Assembly (NCBI GenBank): GCA_041752115.1
Contig: JBGSHS010000370.1
Location: forward strand, 1-64,000
Reading direction: 5' to 3'
From: JAJRVM01 sp041752115
Lineage (GTDB): Bacteria; Planctomycetota; Planctomycetia; Pirellulales; Pirellulaceae
DNA: 64,000 nt
Positions within the stretch are counted from its first letter, which is position 1. Each line of letters starts with the position of its first letter. Positions 55,102 to 63,440 of this stretch are shown in pieces. The notes beneath the pieces were generated by a model that worked only from the letters and a program-made list of their open reading frames with translations, had not been told where the DNA came from and searched no databases. The translations under genes were made by a program, and so were the position numbers.

Positions 55102-55449
55102 CGAACAGCTCAGTATCGCAAAACGTGGCGGCGGTTTGGTGAGAAGACGGTGATTTCCATCTGATCGTACTCGGCATGGTGCCCATCGGGAATAAGTGGA
55201 ATCGGACCGAATACTGCCAGAGATCGAACATGCAGCCGCAGAACGAAGGAAACAGGAGCCGGCGAGCGACAGTCAAACGGTCGTGCGGGAGGGTACGTGG
55301 TGATTCTGCCAGTCGGAGTTCCCTCACTTGGATATGGGGCATTCCCTGTACGATATTCTACCTTCAGCGGTTGACGCGTCCCGACGACCGACGCCGCCCA
55401 TTGTTCAACCGCAGCGAGCGTCGGACGATCCCAGTCATTCGTCGCGTTC
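55102..55449. repeat. Intergenic with GCAGCCGCAGAACGAAGG phrase
   Basis: Positions 55203-55250 carry CGAATACTGCCAGAGATCGA and GCAGCCGCAGAACGAAGG, the reverse orientation of the phrase at 35145-35200. No gene supported. Confidence 0.5.
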
Positions 55450-55863
55450 TTAACGGGCCACCTGCATCCACTGGCCTGCCGCATAGCTGATGCCGGCCAC
55501 CGACGAGGCCAAGATGACTCCCCAGCACATATCCACGATCGACACAAGCCATGGCCAGTCCCTCAGAGTGGCCAGATTGGTCAGATCGTAGGTGGCGTAG
55601 GTGATCAGGCCGAAGAAGGCGGCCAGCCCGATCGCTTTCTTCCACGAAGACGCCTGGAGTCCGGGGACCACGGCGAATACCAGCAGCCCCACGATGAACA
55701 GGCCATAGAACATGAGGGCTGCAACCCAGTTGGGCTTCTCACTCAGGAGAGAACCGAGTTGATTCCTGTAGAAAGTCCGTGCGACAACTCCCAGCCAGAC
55801 CAGATCAATCGCCAGAAAAGCGGCTAGCGTAATGGCATAAAGTTTCAGGTAGTAAGCACCCAT
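55450..55863 (-). CDS. DUF2177 family membrane protein
   Basis: A 137-residue protein with four hydrophobic helices (about 8-26, 48-68, 78-92, 108-128) and the family signatures DLVWLGVVARTFYRNQLG and TYATYDLTNLATLRDWP. DUF2177 proteins are widespread, uncharacterised membrane proteins. Length and topology match the family. No partner is suggested by neighbours. Confidence 0.88.
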   Translation of the reverse strand: MGAYYLKLYAITLAAFLAIDLVWLGVVARTFYRNQLGSLLSEKPNWVAALMFYGLFIVGLLVFAVVPGLQASSWKKAIGLAAFFGLITYATYDLTNLATLRDWPWLVSIVDMCWGVILASSVAGISYAAGQWMQVAR

Positions 55864-56495
55864 CGCGTCTGGCTCCTTAAAAGCAGTGGTCCGACCGGGG
55901 GTACTGGCGCGGACTGGAATTGGTCACCGATGCACGCCGATCTCCGACCAACGCGGTCCGGGACGCTTTTGCCATGAAGTCCGTTCGATCCGCAAAGTGA
56001 AGACCGGTCTCTCAACATGATAGACAGCTGGCAAGTCGATTCAGGACGCCCAATCTGGGGTCTTGATGCAGACGATCCTCAGAGCTCTTTCCATCCGGCG
56101 CTCGACCGCACCGCCTGGACGCTGTGAAAGGGCCGGACCTTGGCGAATACGGGGCCGGCGGGGGGGAGCCACGGCGGCGAGATTGGGAGGAGGTGTCCCC
56201 CCCAGGATGGTTCTTCGGGGCGAAGGCCCGCCGAACCCTTGCCACGACACCTCCGTAAAGGGGTGGGGTAGGGGAATCAACAATTGACGCCTCAAGCGGA
56301 ATTGACTACGTTTGGGGCAGGTTGGAGTTGCGATCCGGGTGGCTTACGGCGATCGTTCTGATCGTTTTTCCCGGTGCGGGAAATCCCGGGCGCGGACAGT
56401 GGATTCGGATTTTTGTAACTTGTATGGTTCGCCTGCAGACTATAAAGATCTGGAGCTGACTGTATCTGAAAGTTCGTATCTATGGAGATGTGCGC
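55864..56495. other. Leader region of the Cys-rich gene, about 630 bp
   Basis: GC-rich segment with a G-run (GGGGGGG near 56161) and a hairpin-prone stretch near 56205-56235 (GGTTCTTCGGGG ... CCCGCCGAACC). A possible -10 TATAAA lies at 56441-56446 with TTGTAT 15 bases before it. No gene is supported. Confidence 0.4.
56420..56446 (+). promoter_or_regulatory. Possible promoter of the Cys-rich gene
   Basis: TTGTAT (56420-56425) and TATAAA (56441-56446) with 15-base spacing, 50 bases before the ATG. The spacing is short, so the call is weak. Confidence 0.25.
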
Positions 56496-57485
56496 ATGGT
56501 GAAGTCGATTGGTCTATTGACAGTACTTGCCGCCGCAGTCGTTTCGGCGGCTTTCATGCCGGCCGGCGAAGAAGCAGGGAGTTGTTCGGGTGGTAAGTGC
56601 GGCGCCGCGGCTGCGACAGCTGCGAAGCCGTGTGGGCAGTGTCCGGCGACCGCGACGAGTCAGGACGTTGCCAAATCGTGCTCGACCGGCGAGTGTGCTG
56701 GGGGGGCTTGTAGCGAAGGGGCTTGTAAGGGCTGTCCAGGTACGACGGCCACAAGCAAGGATGGTGCGACTGCCTGTGCTGAAGGCAAGTGCGCCGGGGG
56801 AGCCTGTGCGACGACTGCCTGTTCTGAGGGTAAGTCCTGTGCTGAGGGGGGGAGCTGCACGGTAGCGACCTCGAAGGCGGGCGACGGCGCCGCGTGCGCC
56901 TCAAGCACTTGCAGCAGTCAGTGCAAGGACTGTCCGGTTACCACTGCGATGAAGCAACTCCCACAGTTGGCTTATCAAGTTGGTGCGGATAAGACCGACT
57001 GCCCGAACGCCGCGGCTGAGCTGGCGAAGAAGTCGAGTGAGGCGATCAAGTACGTGGTTGCCGACAAGTCGTTTGACAATGAAGGCGAAGCCAAGCTGGC
57101 GTTGGTCGAGACCACCGAGCAGTTTGTCGCAGCGTTTATCGAACCGAAGGTCTGCAAAGAGAGTGGGAACATTTCTGTAGCCGGCCACAAAGCGTGCTGC
57201 GAAGGTACCGCTGCTCAGATGTCAAAGGTCGCCAAGGAAGCGATGGACAAGGTGCAGATGACGTATCTCGTGGGTGAGAAGTCGTGTCATTGCCCGGTGG
57301 AAGCCGAGCAAGTGGCGAAGGACTCGGGAGAGCCGACTGTATTCTGTGTGGGCGAAGACAAGACCGCCTGCCAGGTCACGGCTCGTCTGAATCTGGCCCG
57401 CGCGAAGTACCGTGCTGCCGTGGTCGCTTTGATGCAGGCTGAGACCGCGACCAAGCCGACTTCGCAGGACCAACAGGGTTCCTAG
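56496..57485 (+). CDS. Secreted Cys-rich protein with duplicated C-terminal module
   Basis: A 329-residue protein with a Sec signal (MVKSIGLLTVLAAAVVSAAF). About 130 residues follow with 19 cysteines in CSGGKC-, CAGGAC- and CSEGAC-like steps and much Gly, Ala, Ser and Lys. Two related modules come next (VGADKTDCPNAAAELAKKSS ... and VGEKSCHCPVEAEQVAKDSG ...), each with a central hydrophobic helix. The pattern suggests metal or thiol binding rather than catalysis. ATG at 56496 has GGAG eight bases upstream. A strong terminator follows, so the gene is transcribed alone. Family not identified. Confidence 0.8.
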   Translation: MVKSIGLLTVLAAAVVSAAFMPAGEEAGSCSGGKCGAAAATAAKPCGQCPATATSQDVAKSCSTGECAGGACSEGACKGCPGTTATSKDGATACAEGKCAGGACATTACSEGKSCAEGGSCTVATSKAGDGAACASSTCSSQCKDCPVTTAMKQLPQLAYQVGADKTDCPNAAAELAKKSSEAIKYVVADKSFDNEGEAKLALVETTEQFVAAFIEPKVCKESGNISVAGHKACCEGTAAQMSKVAKEAMDKVQMTYLVGEKSCHCPVEAEQVAKDSGEPTVFCVGEDKTACQVTARLNLARAKYRAAVVALMQAETATKPTSQDQQGS

Positions 57486-57517
57486 TCGTCTTCCAGCTCA
57501 GTACTGAACCGATTGGT

Positions 57518-57556
57518 AACGCCCGAGCCGTCAACGGCGGTTCGGGCGTTTTTTTT
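57518..57556 (+). terminator. Rho-independent terminator after the Cys-rich gene
   Basis: AACGCCCGAGCCG (57518-57530) pairs with CGGTTCGGGCGTT (57538-57550) with one G-U pair and a 7-base loop, followed by eight Ts (57549-57556). This is the clearest terminator in the window. Confidence 0.92.
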
Positions 57557-57782
57557 CGCCGGCACTTCCGCTCGACGCGTTCCAGATCCAAGGTAATCCA
57601 CTGGCTCTGCCGGTCGTACACTGATTGACCATGCGCGATCCGGCTGACGTTGCATGGCGTGGGGAAGGGGAACTGCCTCGTGACCGATGTCTGGCGCCGA
57701 CTCGCCCTGCCGCAGCGACTCGACGCCGTCGGCTTTCAGCAGAATTTCCTGCCGATCGGTCTTCTCTCGTCCTAGGGTGTTT

Positions 57783-57864
57783 CGTCATTGGTCATTGGTC
57801 ATTGGTCATTGGTCATTGGTCATTGGTCATTGGTCATTCGTCATTGGTCATTCGTCATTCGTCA
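57783..57864. repeat. Heptamer array (GGTCATT), 11 units
   Basis: Eleven full 7-bp units: one CGTCATT, seven GGTCATT, then CGTCATT, GGTCATT, CGTCATT and a partial unit. It is an expanded form of the TTCGTCATT phrase found at 1.3, 9.05 and 18.4 kb, and is followed by CACGGGG x3 (57864-57885). It is not CRISPR: there are no spacers. Confidence 0.9.
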
Positions 57865-58024
57865 CGGGGCACGGGGCACGGGGCGCCGCACAATCGTGAT
57901 GGTGAATCCAGCGGGGAAGATCACGGAGCGAGTCGAAAAGAGAGCTGCAGATTCCCCCGATGTTTTCTTATACTGGCCTGTGGTTTTGTGTCCCTGTTGT
58001 GAGTTTGTTGGAGAGGAGATCGGT

Positions 58025-58451
58025 ATGAAGATTGGTTGGAAGGTACTGTTAGTCCTCGGTTGTTCGGTGGTGTGGAGTGGCTGTAACGCAGCCACCGACG
58101 CGAAGAAGCCGGGCACGAGTGGTGACGAAGGGGCGACGCCGGCAGCTTCGGCGCCGGAGTCGAGTCAGGTGACGGAGGTGAGTGGAGGTGAGTGGAGGCG
58201 AGCGGCCGGCGGAATCTGCTGTGCCGGCGACACTGGTGGTGAACCTCAAAGTGCCCAACATGGTCTGAGGGGGTTGTGCCGTCTCGGTCCGAGACGCATT
58301 GGTAGCAGTTGACGGCATCGTCGACGTGGAAACGGATCCTGCTGCAAGAACTTGCTCCTTCAAGGTCACAAAACCAGAGCTCGACTACAAGGCGAAGTTG
58401 GACGAAATCGCCCTGGGGAACTCGCATCTGGCAGGTTTCGAAATCCAATAG
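58025..58451 (+). CDS. HMA-domain lipoprotein, candidate selenoprotein; this copy frameshifted
   Basis: The reading starts MKIGWKVLLVLGCSVVWSGC, a lipoprotein signal with lipobox SGC, after GGAGAGGAG. In a shifted frame, from about 58182 to a TAG at 58449-58451, follows a heavy-metal-associated domain: PATLVVNLKVPNMV, then TGA (58266-58268), then GGCAVSVRDALVAVDGIVDV. The TGA stands where the first Cys of MxCxxC is expected, so it may encode selenocysteine (UxxC). The two frames would join if one of two 10-bp copies GTGAGTGGAG (58178-58197) were removed. A sound allele would be about 138 residues. Both problems at once could also mean a pseudogene or a sequence error. Confidence 0.6.
58280..58296 (+). 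promoter_or_regulatory. Possible bacterial SECIS hairpin
   Basis: CGTCTCG (58280-58286), loop GTC, CGAGACG (58290-58296): a perfect 7-bp stem whose loop begins with G and starts 18 bases after the TGA at 58266-58268. These match the published criteria for bacterial SECIS elements (apical loop 16-37 bases after UGA, G among its first two bases). It lies inside the coding sequence, as expected for bacteria. Confidence 0.55.
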
Positions 58452-58488
58452 CAGGGCGACGATGGAGTGTCGCACGTCCTGTTCTTAA

Positions 58489-58520
58489 CAAGGCCCACCT
58501 GGCATGCCAGGTGGGCCTTG
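58489..58520. terminator. 32-bp perfect palindrome after the HMA gene
   Basis: CAAGGCCCACCTGGCA followed by its exact reverse complement, 38 bases past the TAG at 58451. A very stable hairpin without a T tract (CTGTTG follows), so it may stop transcription or serve as an mRNA 3' end. Confidence 0.65.
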
Positions 58521-58871
58521 CTGTTGAGCGATTCCCGGCGGCGGCTCTCTTGCGGTCGCCGGGATGCCCACACATTGACCAGGGAGTTGGCTGCCCTTGC
58601 TGGCCTGATCGTAACGGCTCATTGTCGGTACAGGGTCGATGCTGCAGCAGTCGTCGTGCCGAGGGGTGCGGATCTTTCGCTTCAGCAATGGAGGAGAAAG
58701 GCAGCGACGTGCACGGAGTCTGGCGGACGAATGGTTGCGAAACCGAGTGAGCTCGTTACAAATTTCTTGTTTGAACCGGCATGGTGTGGCAGGTCGCCGC
58801 GACTCGGTTAGCTCGGTGCCGGACGCCTTGGCTCGCCCGTGCCGGACGCCGTATCGTAGAGGATCGCCTGC
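58521..58871. other. Intergenic, about 350 bp
   Basis: No gene supported; leader of the O-methyltransferase. GCTCGGTGCCGGACGCC and GCTCGCCCGTGCCGGACGCC at about 58813-58850 form a short direct repeat of GTGCCGGACGCC. Confidence 0.4.
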
Positions 58872-59906
58872 ATGACGAACTCCAACCTGTCATCGAACGG
58901 AACGTCTGCCAGGCACCGCATGTTTTCCCTCATCTGGCCGGGTGCCTTGGCGGGTCAAGCGATCTATTGTGCGGCGAAGCTGGGAGTGGCTGATCTGATT
59001 GCGCAGGGGGTTGATGATATTGAGTGCCTGGCGGCCACGACCAAGACGCATCCTCAGGCGCTTCGGCGTCTGTTGCGCGCCCTGTGCAGTCTGGGGATCA
59101 TGACGGAATCCTGTTCCGGCCGATTCGCTCTGACTGACATGGGTCAGACATTGCGGGCCGGAGACCCCAGTGGTGTGCATCCATGGGCCGTGATGCTGGG
59201 AGCTCCGTTCGTCTGGCGTCCGTGGGGACGTCTGCTGGAGACGATTCAGACGGGCGAGGCGGCCTTTGCCAGGATCTTTGGCCGGTCGTTTGAGGAACTG
59301 ATGGTGCTCAGTCCGGAAGACGCGGAGATCTATCACGCGGCCATGAATGCCGCCTCCAGCAGCACGGTTCCCACGATCGTCAAGTCGTACGACTTCTCTC
59401 GGTTTCGTGTGCTGGTCGACGTCGGTGGTGGAATGGGGGCGTTGCTGCTCGGCATTCTCGAATCGCACCACCATCTCCAGGGGATTCTCTTCGATCGTCC
59501 CAGCGTTGTCTCCTCCGTCTCATGGGCACGGGCCGGGGCACTGACCGATCGTTGCCAGGTGGTGGGGGGGGATTTCTTTGAGAGCGTTCCGACGGGTGGG
59601 GATGTTTATCTGCTCAAAAGCATTATCCACAGCCACAACGATGAGGATGCCATCAGGATCCTGCGTAACGTGCGTCGGGCGATGCGAGTCGACGGGAAGG
59701 TGTTGATGGTCGACGTCGTCTTGCAGCCGCTGAATGAACCAAGTCCGCAGAAGGCACTCATGGATCTCATGATGCTCGCGCTGGTGTCAGGTCATGAGAG
59801 GACTGAGGCGGAGTTCGCGTCTCTGCTCAACCAGTCTGGTTTTCATCTGTCGCGGGTTGTTCACACAGGATGCGGATCATCGATTGTGGAAGGGACCCCC
59901 GCCTGA
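58872..59906 (+). CDS. SAM-dependent O-methyltransferase (methyltransf_2 family)
   Basis: A 344-residue class I methyltransferase. The N-terminal winged helix (about 35-105) is the dimerisation domain of plant-type and hydroxyneurosporene O-methyltransferases. SAM binding is at FRVLVDVGGGMGALLLGI, with the second motif FDRPSVVSSV and third GDFFESVPTGGDVYLLK; the catalytic His lies in LLKSIIHSHNDEDAI. These enzymes methylate hydroxyl groups of small molecules, often natural products. It stands alone, so the substrate is unknown. Confidence 0.9.
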   Translation: MTNSNLSSNGTSARHRMFSLIWPGALAGQAIYCAAKLGVADLIAQGVDDIECLAATTKTHPQALRRLLRALCSLGIMTESCSGRFALTDMGQTLRAGDPSGVHPWAVMLGAPFVWRPWGRLLETIQTGEAAFARIFGRSFEELMVLSPEDAEIYHAAMNAASSSTVPTIVKSYDFSRFRVLVDVGGGMGALLLGILESHHHLQGILFDRPSVVSSVSWARAGALTDRCQVVGGDFFESVPTGGDVYLLKSIIHSHNDEDAIRILRNVRRAMRVDGKVLMVDVVLQPLNEPSPQKALMDLMMLALVSGHERTEAEFASLLNQSGFHLSRVVHTGCGSSIVEGTPA

Positions 59907-60528
59907 ATGATCATGCGCGATTCGGCAACTCCCCCATGGGATGACGCGTGACGGAATGCCCCATGAAGAATGTCGAAAGCCGAACCAACCTGCCAAGAGT
60001 CCTTGAGGAAACTCGCGTCGGGTTCGACATTCGAACGTCTCTGGTCAGGGGGTGTCTTATTTCGGTTCTTATCGGCCGCGGCGCGCCGCAGAATCGACAC
60101 CGTGGAATCGACACCGTGGAATCGACACCGCAGAATCGACACCGCAGAATCGACACCGTTGAATCGACACCGTTGAATCGACACCGTGGAATCGGGGCAT
60201 CACCCGGGGATCCTGAACGGATATTCAGCGGACGTGCCGGCTCCGACGCGGTTGACACGGCTGGTGCGAGCGCTTTCTCTTTGCCCGGCAAGGTTGCAGT
60301 TGCCGCTTTCGTTCTGGTACAAAAGGATGTCCGCGATTGCTCAGGTCCGGTGAAGACCATCGTTGCCGGTTCTGCTGCCTGCTGGAGGATCGTTTGCTCC
60401 CCAGCTTGCCTGACACGGGCCGTCCAATTCTCTGGGGACTGTGCCGAACGGCGACGATGACAGTTCCTGCGAGAACTTGTGTGCTGGCCTGGCCTGCCGA
60501 ACATCTGTCCTTGAGAAGGAGAACACCT
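59907..60528. other. Intergenic, about 620 bp, with 14-bp repeat array
   Basis: Starts with GCGCGATTCGGCAACTCCC (59914 on), the phrase also seen near 41371, then GGATGACGCGTGACGG. The array at 60091-60188 is described separately. A gene on the minus strand (60225-60854) is only the reverse of coding and repeat sequence. Confidence 0.45.
60091..60188. repeat. 14-bp tandem array, seven units in doublets
   Basis: Seven units GAATCGACACCGNN; the last two bases run TG, TG, CA, CA, TT, TT, TG, so identical units occur in pairs. A partial unit GAATCGG follows. The 12-bp core is fully conserved. It lies 340 bases before a Gfo/Idh/MocA gene. Confidence 0.92.
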
Positions 60529-61893
60529 GTGACACATCCCACACAACCGCAACGCTCGACACGGCGAGAGTTTCTGAAACAGAGCAGCGCACTGGCGGCC
60601 GGAACGGCACTGCTCGGACATGTCGTACCGCATGTGCATGCATCGGAGAGCAACACGATTCGGCTGGCGTTGATCGGCTGCGGAGGCCGAGGGACGGGCG
60701 CCGTTGTGGATGCGCTTTCGGTGCCTGATGGTGGGCCGATCGAATTGTATGCGATGGCCGATTTATTCGATAAGGAGATTGACGGCAAGCTGGCGGAACT
60801 GGGGGGAAAAGGGCTCGATAAGAAACTGAATGTCTCTGCGGACCGCAAGTTCATTGGCTTCGATGCCTACCGCAAGGCAATCGATTCGCTCAAGCCCGGT
60901 GATATCGCCATGTGCACGACGCGTGCCTATATCCGGCCGGTGCATGTCGAGTATGCAGTGCAGAAGGGCATCAACGTGTTCATGGAGAAGCCATTCGCTT
61001 CTGATCCGGGTACCTTGCACCGGCTGTTACGCGCTGGAGAAGAAGCGGAGAAGAAGAATGTCAAGATCGCTGCCGGCCTGCAGTGTCGTCACTCGCCGGC
61101 TCGCCAGGCGTTGATCGACAAGATTCGCGATGGGGAGATGGGGGATATCACGCTGATCCGCGCGAATCGACTGGGGGGCGCCGGCTGGATGGGGCCGCAA
61201 GGAGACCGCTCCAATCGACTCAAGGACCAGCTCAATTTCGGACGCATTCACCTGTTCTGGATCGGGTCGGGGCATATGGTCGATTACCTGATCCATCAGA
61301 TTGACGAGTGTTGCTGGATCAAGGACAGTTGGCCCGTTTCGTGTCTCGGCATGGGAGGGCGTGTGCCGGGGAGCGCGGACTACGGACAGAATATTGATGT
61401 GTATTCGATGGAGTATACGTTTGCCGACGGCACGAAAGCTTTCTGCGGATTCCGGCGGATCAATCAGACGCGCGAAGACTTCGCCACCTATATTCATGGA
61501 ACTCGCTGTGCCGCTCAGTTCTCGGGGAACATCCACGCGGCCACCGTCCACATGTTCAAGGACCAGCGGATCGACAAGGACAATATCGCCTGGACTCCCA
61601 CCAATGACGCGCACAGTCCCTGGCAATACGAATGGAATCATTTCATCGAGAGCATTCGGCAGGACAAGCCGCACAATGAGTGCAAGCGAGCGGTCTATTC
61701 GGATTTGACGACGCTGATGGGGCGAGCCGCGTGCCATACCGGACAGGAGGTGACGTGGGATCAGATGATGAACTCGCGATTCCAGTTCTGTGATTACCTG
61801 GACGATCTGTCGTTCGATTCGCCCGTCCCGGTCAAGGCGAATGACCAAGGGCAGTTTCCGCTTCCCGTGCCCGGAATCTGGAACGAGCTCTGA
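60529..61893 (+). CDS. Tat-exported Gfo/Idh/MocA family oxidoreductase
   Basis: A 454-residue protein with a twin-arginine signal (TRREFLKQSSALAAGTAL), Rossmann motif ALIGCGGRGTGAV and intact EKP motif (VFMEKPFASDP). HMVDYLIHQIDECCWI carries the conserved His and Asp of the active-site region. It is a close relative of the protein at 18.56 kb, sharing IHGTRCAAQFSGNIHA against VHGTKCAAQFSGNIHA. GTG start with AGAAGGAG seven bases upstream is preferred over an earlier ATG that would put about 60 residues before the signal. The substrate is unknown. Confidence 0.92.
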   Translation: MTHPTQPQRSTRREFLKQSSALAAGTALLGHVVPHVHASESNTIRLALIGCGGRGTGAVVDALSVPDGGPIELYAMADLFDKEIDGKLAELGGKGLDKKLNVSADRKFIGFDAYRKAIDSLKPGDIAMCTTRAYIRPVHVEYAVQKGINVFMEKPFASDPGTLHRLLRAGEEAEKKNVKIAAGLQCRHSPARQALIDKIRDGEMGDITLIRANRLGGAGWMGPQGDRSNRLKDQLNFGRIHLFWIGSGHMVDYLIHQIDECCWIKDSWPVSCLGMGGRVPGSADYGQNIDVYSMEYTFADGTKAFCGFRRINQTREDFATYIHGTRCAAQFSGNIHAATVHMFKDQRIDKDNIAWTPTNDAHSPWQYEWNHFIESIRQDKPHNECKRAVYSDLTTLMGRAACHTGQEVTWDQMMNSRFQFCDYLDDLSFDSPVPVKANDQGQFPLPVPGIWNEL

Positions 61894-61926
61894 TCGTGCT
61901 CCGGCAGTCGGCTGCCATGTTGATGA

Positions 61927-61954
61927 GAGAGGCTCTCTGCCGAGAGAGCCTCTT
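61927..61954 (+). terminator. Hairpin after the Gfo/Idh/MocA gene
   Basis: AGAGGCTCTCT, loop GCCG, AGAGAGCCTCT: an 11-bp stem 34 bases past the stop, with no strong T tract. Probable terminator or 3' end stabiliser. Confidence 0.5.
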
Positions 61955-62251
61955 GAGCCAATGGTGGCGGACTGGACAGAATCGGCCTGCTGAGGAACAA
62001 TACAGCCTTTGTGCCGGTGCGGTTTCTCTCGACGCCGCCTGTTGCTTCCCTCTCGGCTCCACTGACGATTGAGAGACAACGCCGGCGACTTGTTCGACAC
62101 ACTCAAATGGACAGCGTCACCTTCGGCAGCGGAGGTGTCCAGGAGAACCCGCAGTGGCGGCGGGTGAGAGCCTGGGGCAGTCTGGTGGGCCTTGCGAACG
62201 GCCCGAGCAGAGCCAGAGGATGCTGTTCAAGGAATCAAGGGGTGATTGGTC
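61955..62251. other. Intergenic leader of galE
   Basis: About 300 bases without a recognisable gene or repeat. Confidence 0.4.
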
Positions 62252-63265
62252 ATGCGCATCCTGGTAACCGGCGGAGCAGGCTATATTGGCAGCCACACGT
62301 GTGTTGAACTGCTGCAGGCTGGCCACGAGATCATCGTGGTGGACAACCTGGGCAACAGCAAAGTGGAGTCGCTGCGCCGTGTGGAGCGTCTGACCGGTAA
62401 GACATTGGAATTCCTGCAGACCGATCTGCTCGATACCGAGGGAACCTCGGCTGCATTTCGCGGCCGGCCAATCGATGCGGTGATTCACTTTGCCGCGTTG
62501 AAGGCGGTGGGAGAGTCCGTGGAGAAGCCGCTGGAATACTACCACAACAACGTGGCCGGTACGATCAACCTGCTCGATGTCATGCGCCGTCACAGCTGCA
62601 GGACGCTCGTCTACAGCTCGTCTTGCACGGTGTACGGAGAACCGCGTCAGGTGCCGATCACGGAAGACCAGCCGACTTCTGCGGCGGAAAGCCCTTACGG
62701 CTGGACCAAGCTCATGACCGAGCAGATCATGCGCGATCTGTATGTCAGCGATCCGCAGTGGAAGTTCGCGTTGCTGCGTTATTTCAATCCGGTCGGAGCG
62801 CACCAGAGCGGTGAGATCGGCGAAGATCCTCGTGGAATACCGAACAACCTGATGCCGTATATCACACAGGTCGCCATCGGACGCTTGAAACAGCTGCGCG
62901 TGTTTGGTAACGACTATCCCACTCCGGATGGCACTGGTATCCGAGATTATATTCACGTCGTCGATCTGGCCGCTGCGCATGTCTGTGCGGTGGAAAAACT
63001 GGTCGCCGGGAAGGGCGTGGCCACGTATAACCTGGGCACGGGGCGTGGATCGAGCGTGCTGGAGGTGATCGCCGCCTTTGAACGAGCGACCGGGGTGAAG
63101 ATCCCCTACGAAATCGTCGGACGGCGACCGGGCGACATTGTGGCGGCTTATGCCGATCCGAGCAAGGCACAGAAAGAACTGGGGTGGGTGGCTCGGTTCA
63201 ATCTCGACGACATGTGCCGTGATGGGTGGCGGTGGCAGCAACAGAATCCCGAGGGATATGCGTAA
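62252..63265 (+). CDS. galE: UDP-glucose 4-epimerase
   Basis: A 337-residue SDR enzyme interconverting UDP-glucose and UDP-galactose, feeding sugar and envelope polysaccharide metabolism. NAD binding: TGGAGYIGSHT (6-16) and the Asp after beta-2 (VVDNLGNS). Catalytic residues: Ser/Thr in YSSSCTVYGE, Tyr149 and Lys153 in SPYGWTKLM. DYIHVVDLAAAHVCA is the typical GalE C-terminal segment. ATG at 62252 has an AAGGGG site nine bases upstream, and starts right at the first strand. It is single, and galM is 44 kb away. Confidence 0.96.
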   Translation: MRILVTGGAGYIGSHTCVELLQAGHEIIVVDNLGNSKVESLRRVERLTGKTLEFLQTDLLDTEGTSAAFRGRPIDAVIHFAALKAVGESVEKPLEYYHNNVAGTINLLDVMRRHSCRTLVYSSSCTVYGEPRQVPITEDQPTSAAESPYGWTKLMTEQIMRDLYVSDPQWKFALLRYFNPVGAHQSGEIGEDPRGIPNNLMPYITQVAIGRLKQLRVFGNDYPTPDGTGIRDYIHVVDLAAAHVCAVEKLVAGKGVATYNLGTGRGSSVLEVIAAFERATGVKIPYEIVGRRPGDIVAAYADPSKAQKELGWVARFNLDDMCRDGWRWQQQNPEGYA

Positions 63266-63440
63266 GATTCGGACAGAAAACCGCAGCCTATCGAACAAGC
63301 AGCCGCCGAATGTTGAACCGGCTTGCGATAAGACCGCGATCAAGTCGCGATCGGTCCTTACGGGAAACGGCCGACATCGGATGGGCCGCGCACACGACAG
63401 ACACTTGTTGTGCGGATATGGCATGGTCTGACACGCCAGT

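Noticed and set aside
55864..56300. Riboswitch in the GC-rich leader
   Set aside because: A hairpin is possible near 56205-56235, but no known riboswitch core was recognised and it lies far from the start codon.
57783..57864. CRISPR array
   Set aside because: Units are 7 bp and contiguous, without spacers; no cas genes nearby.
57788..58312. Protein rich in a repeated WSLVIGH-type motif
   Set aside because: The motif is just the GGTCATT array read in frame; no start site or family.
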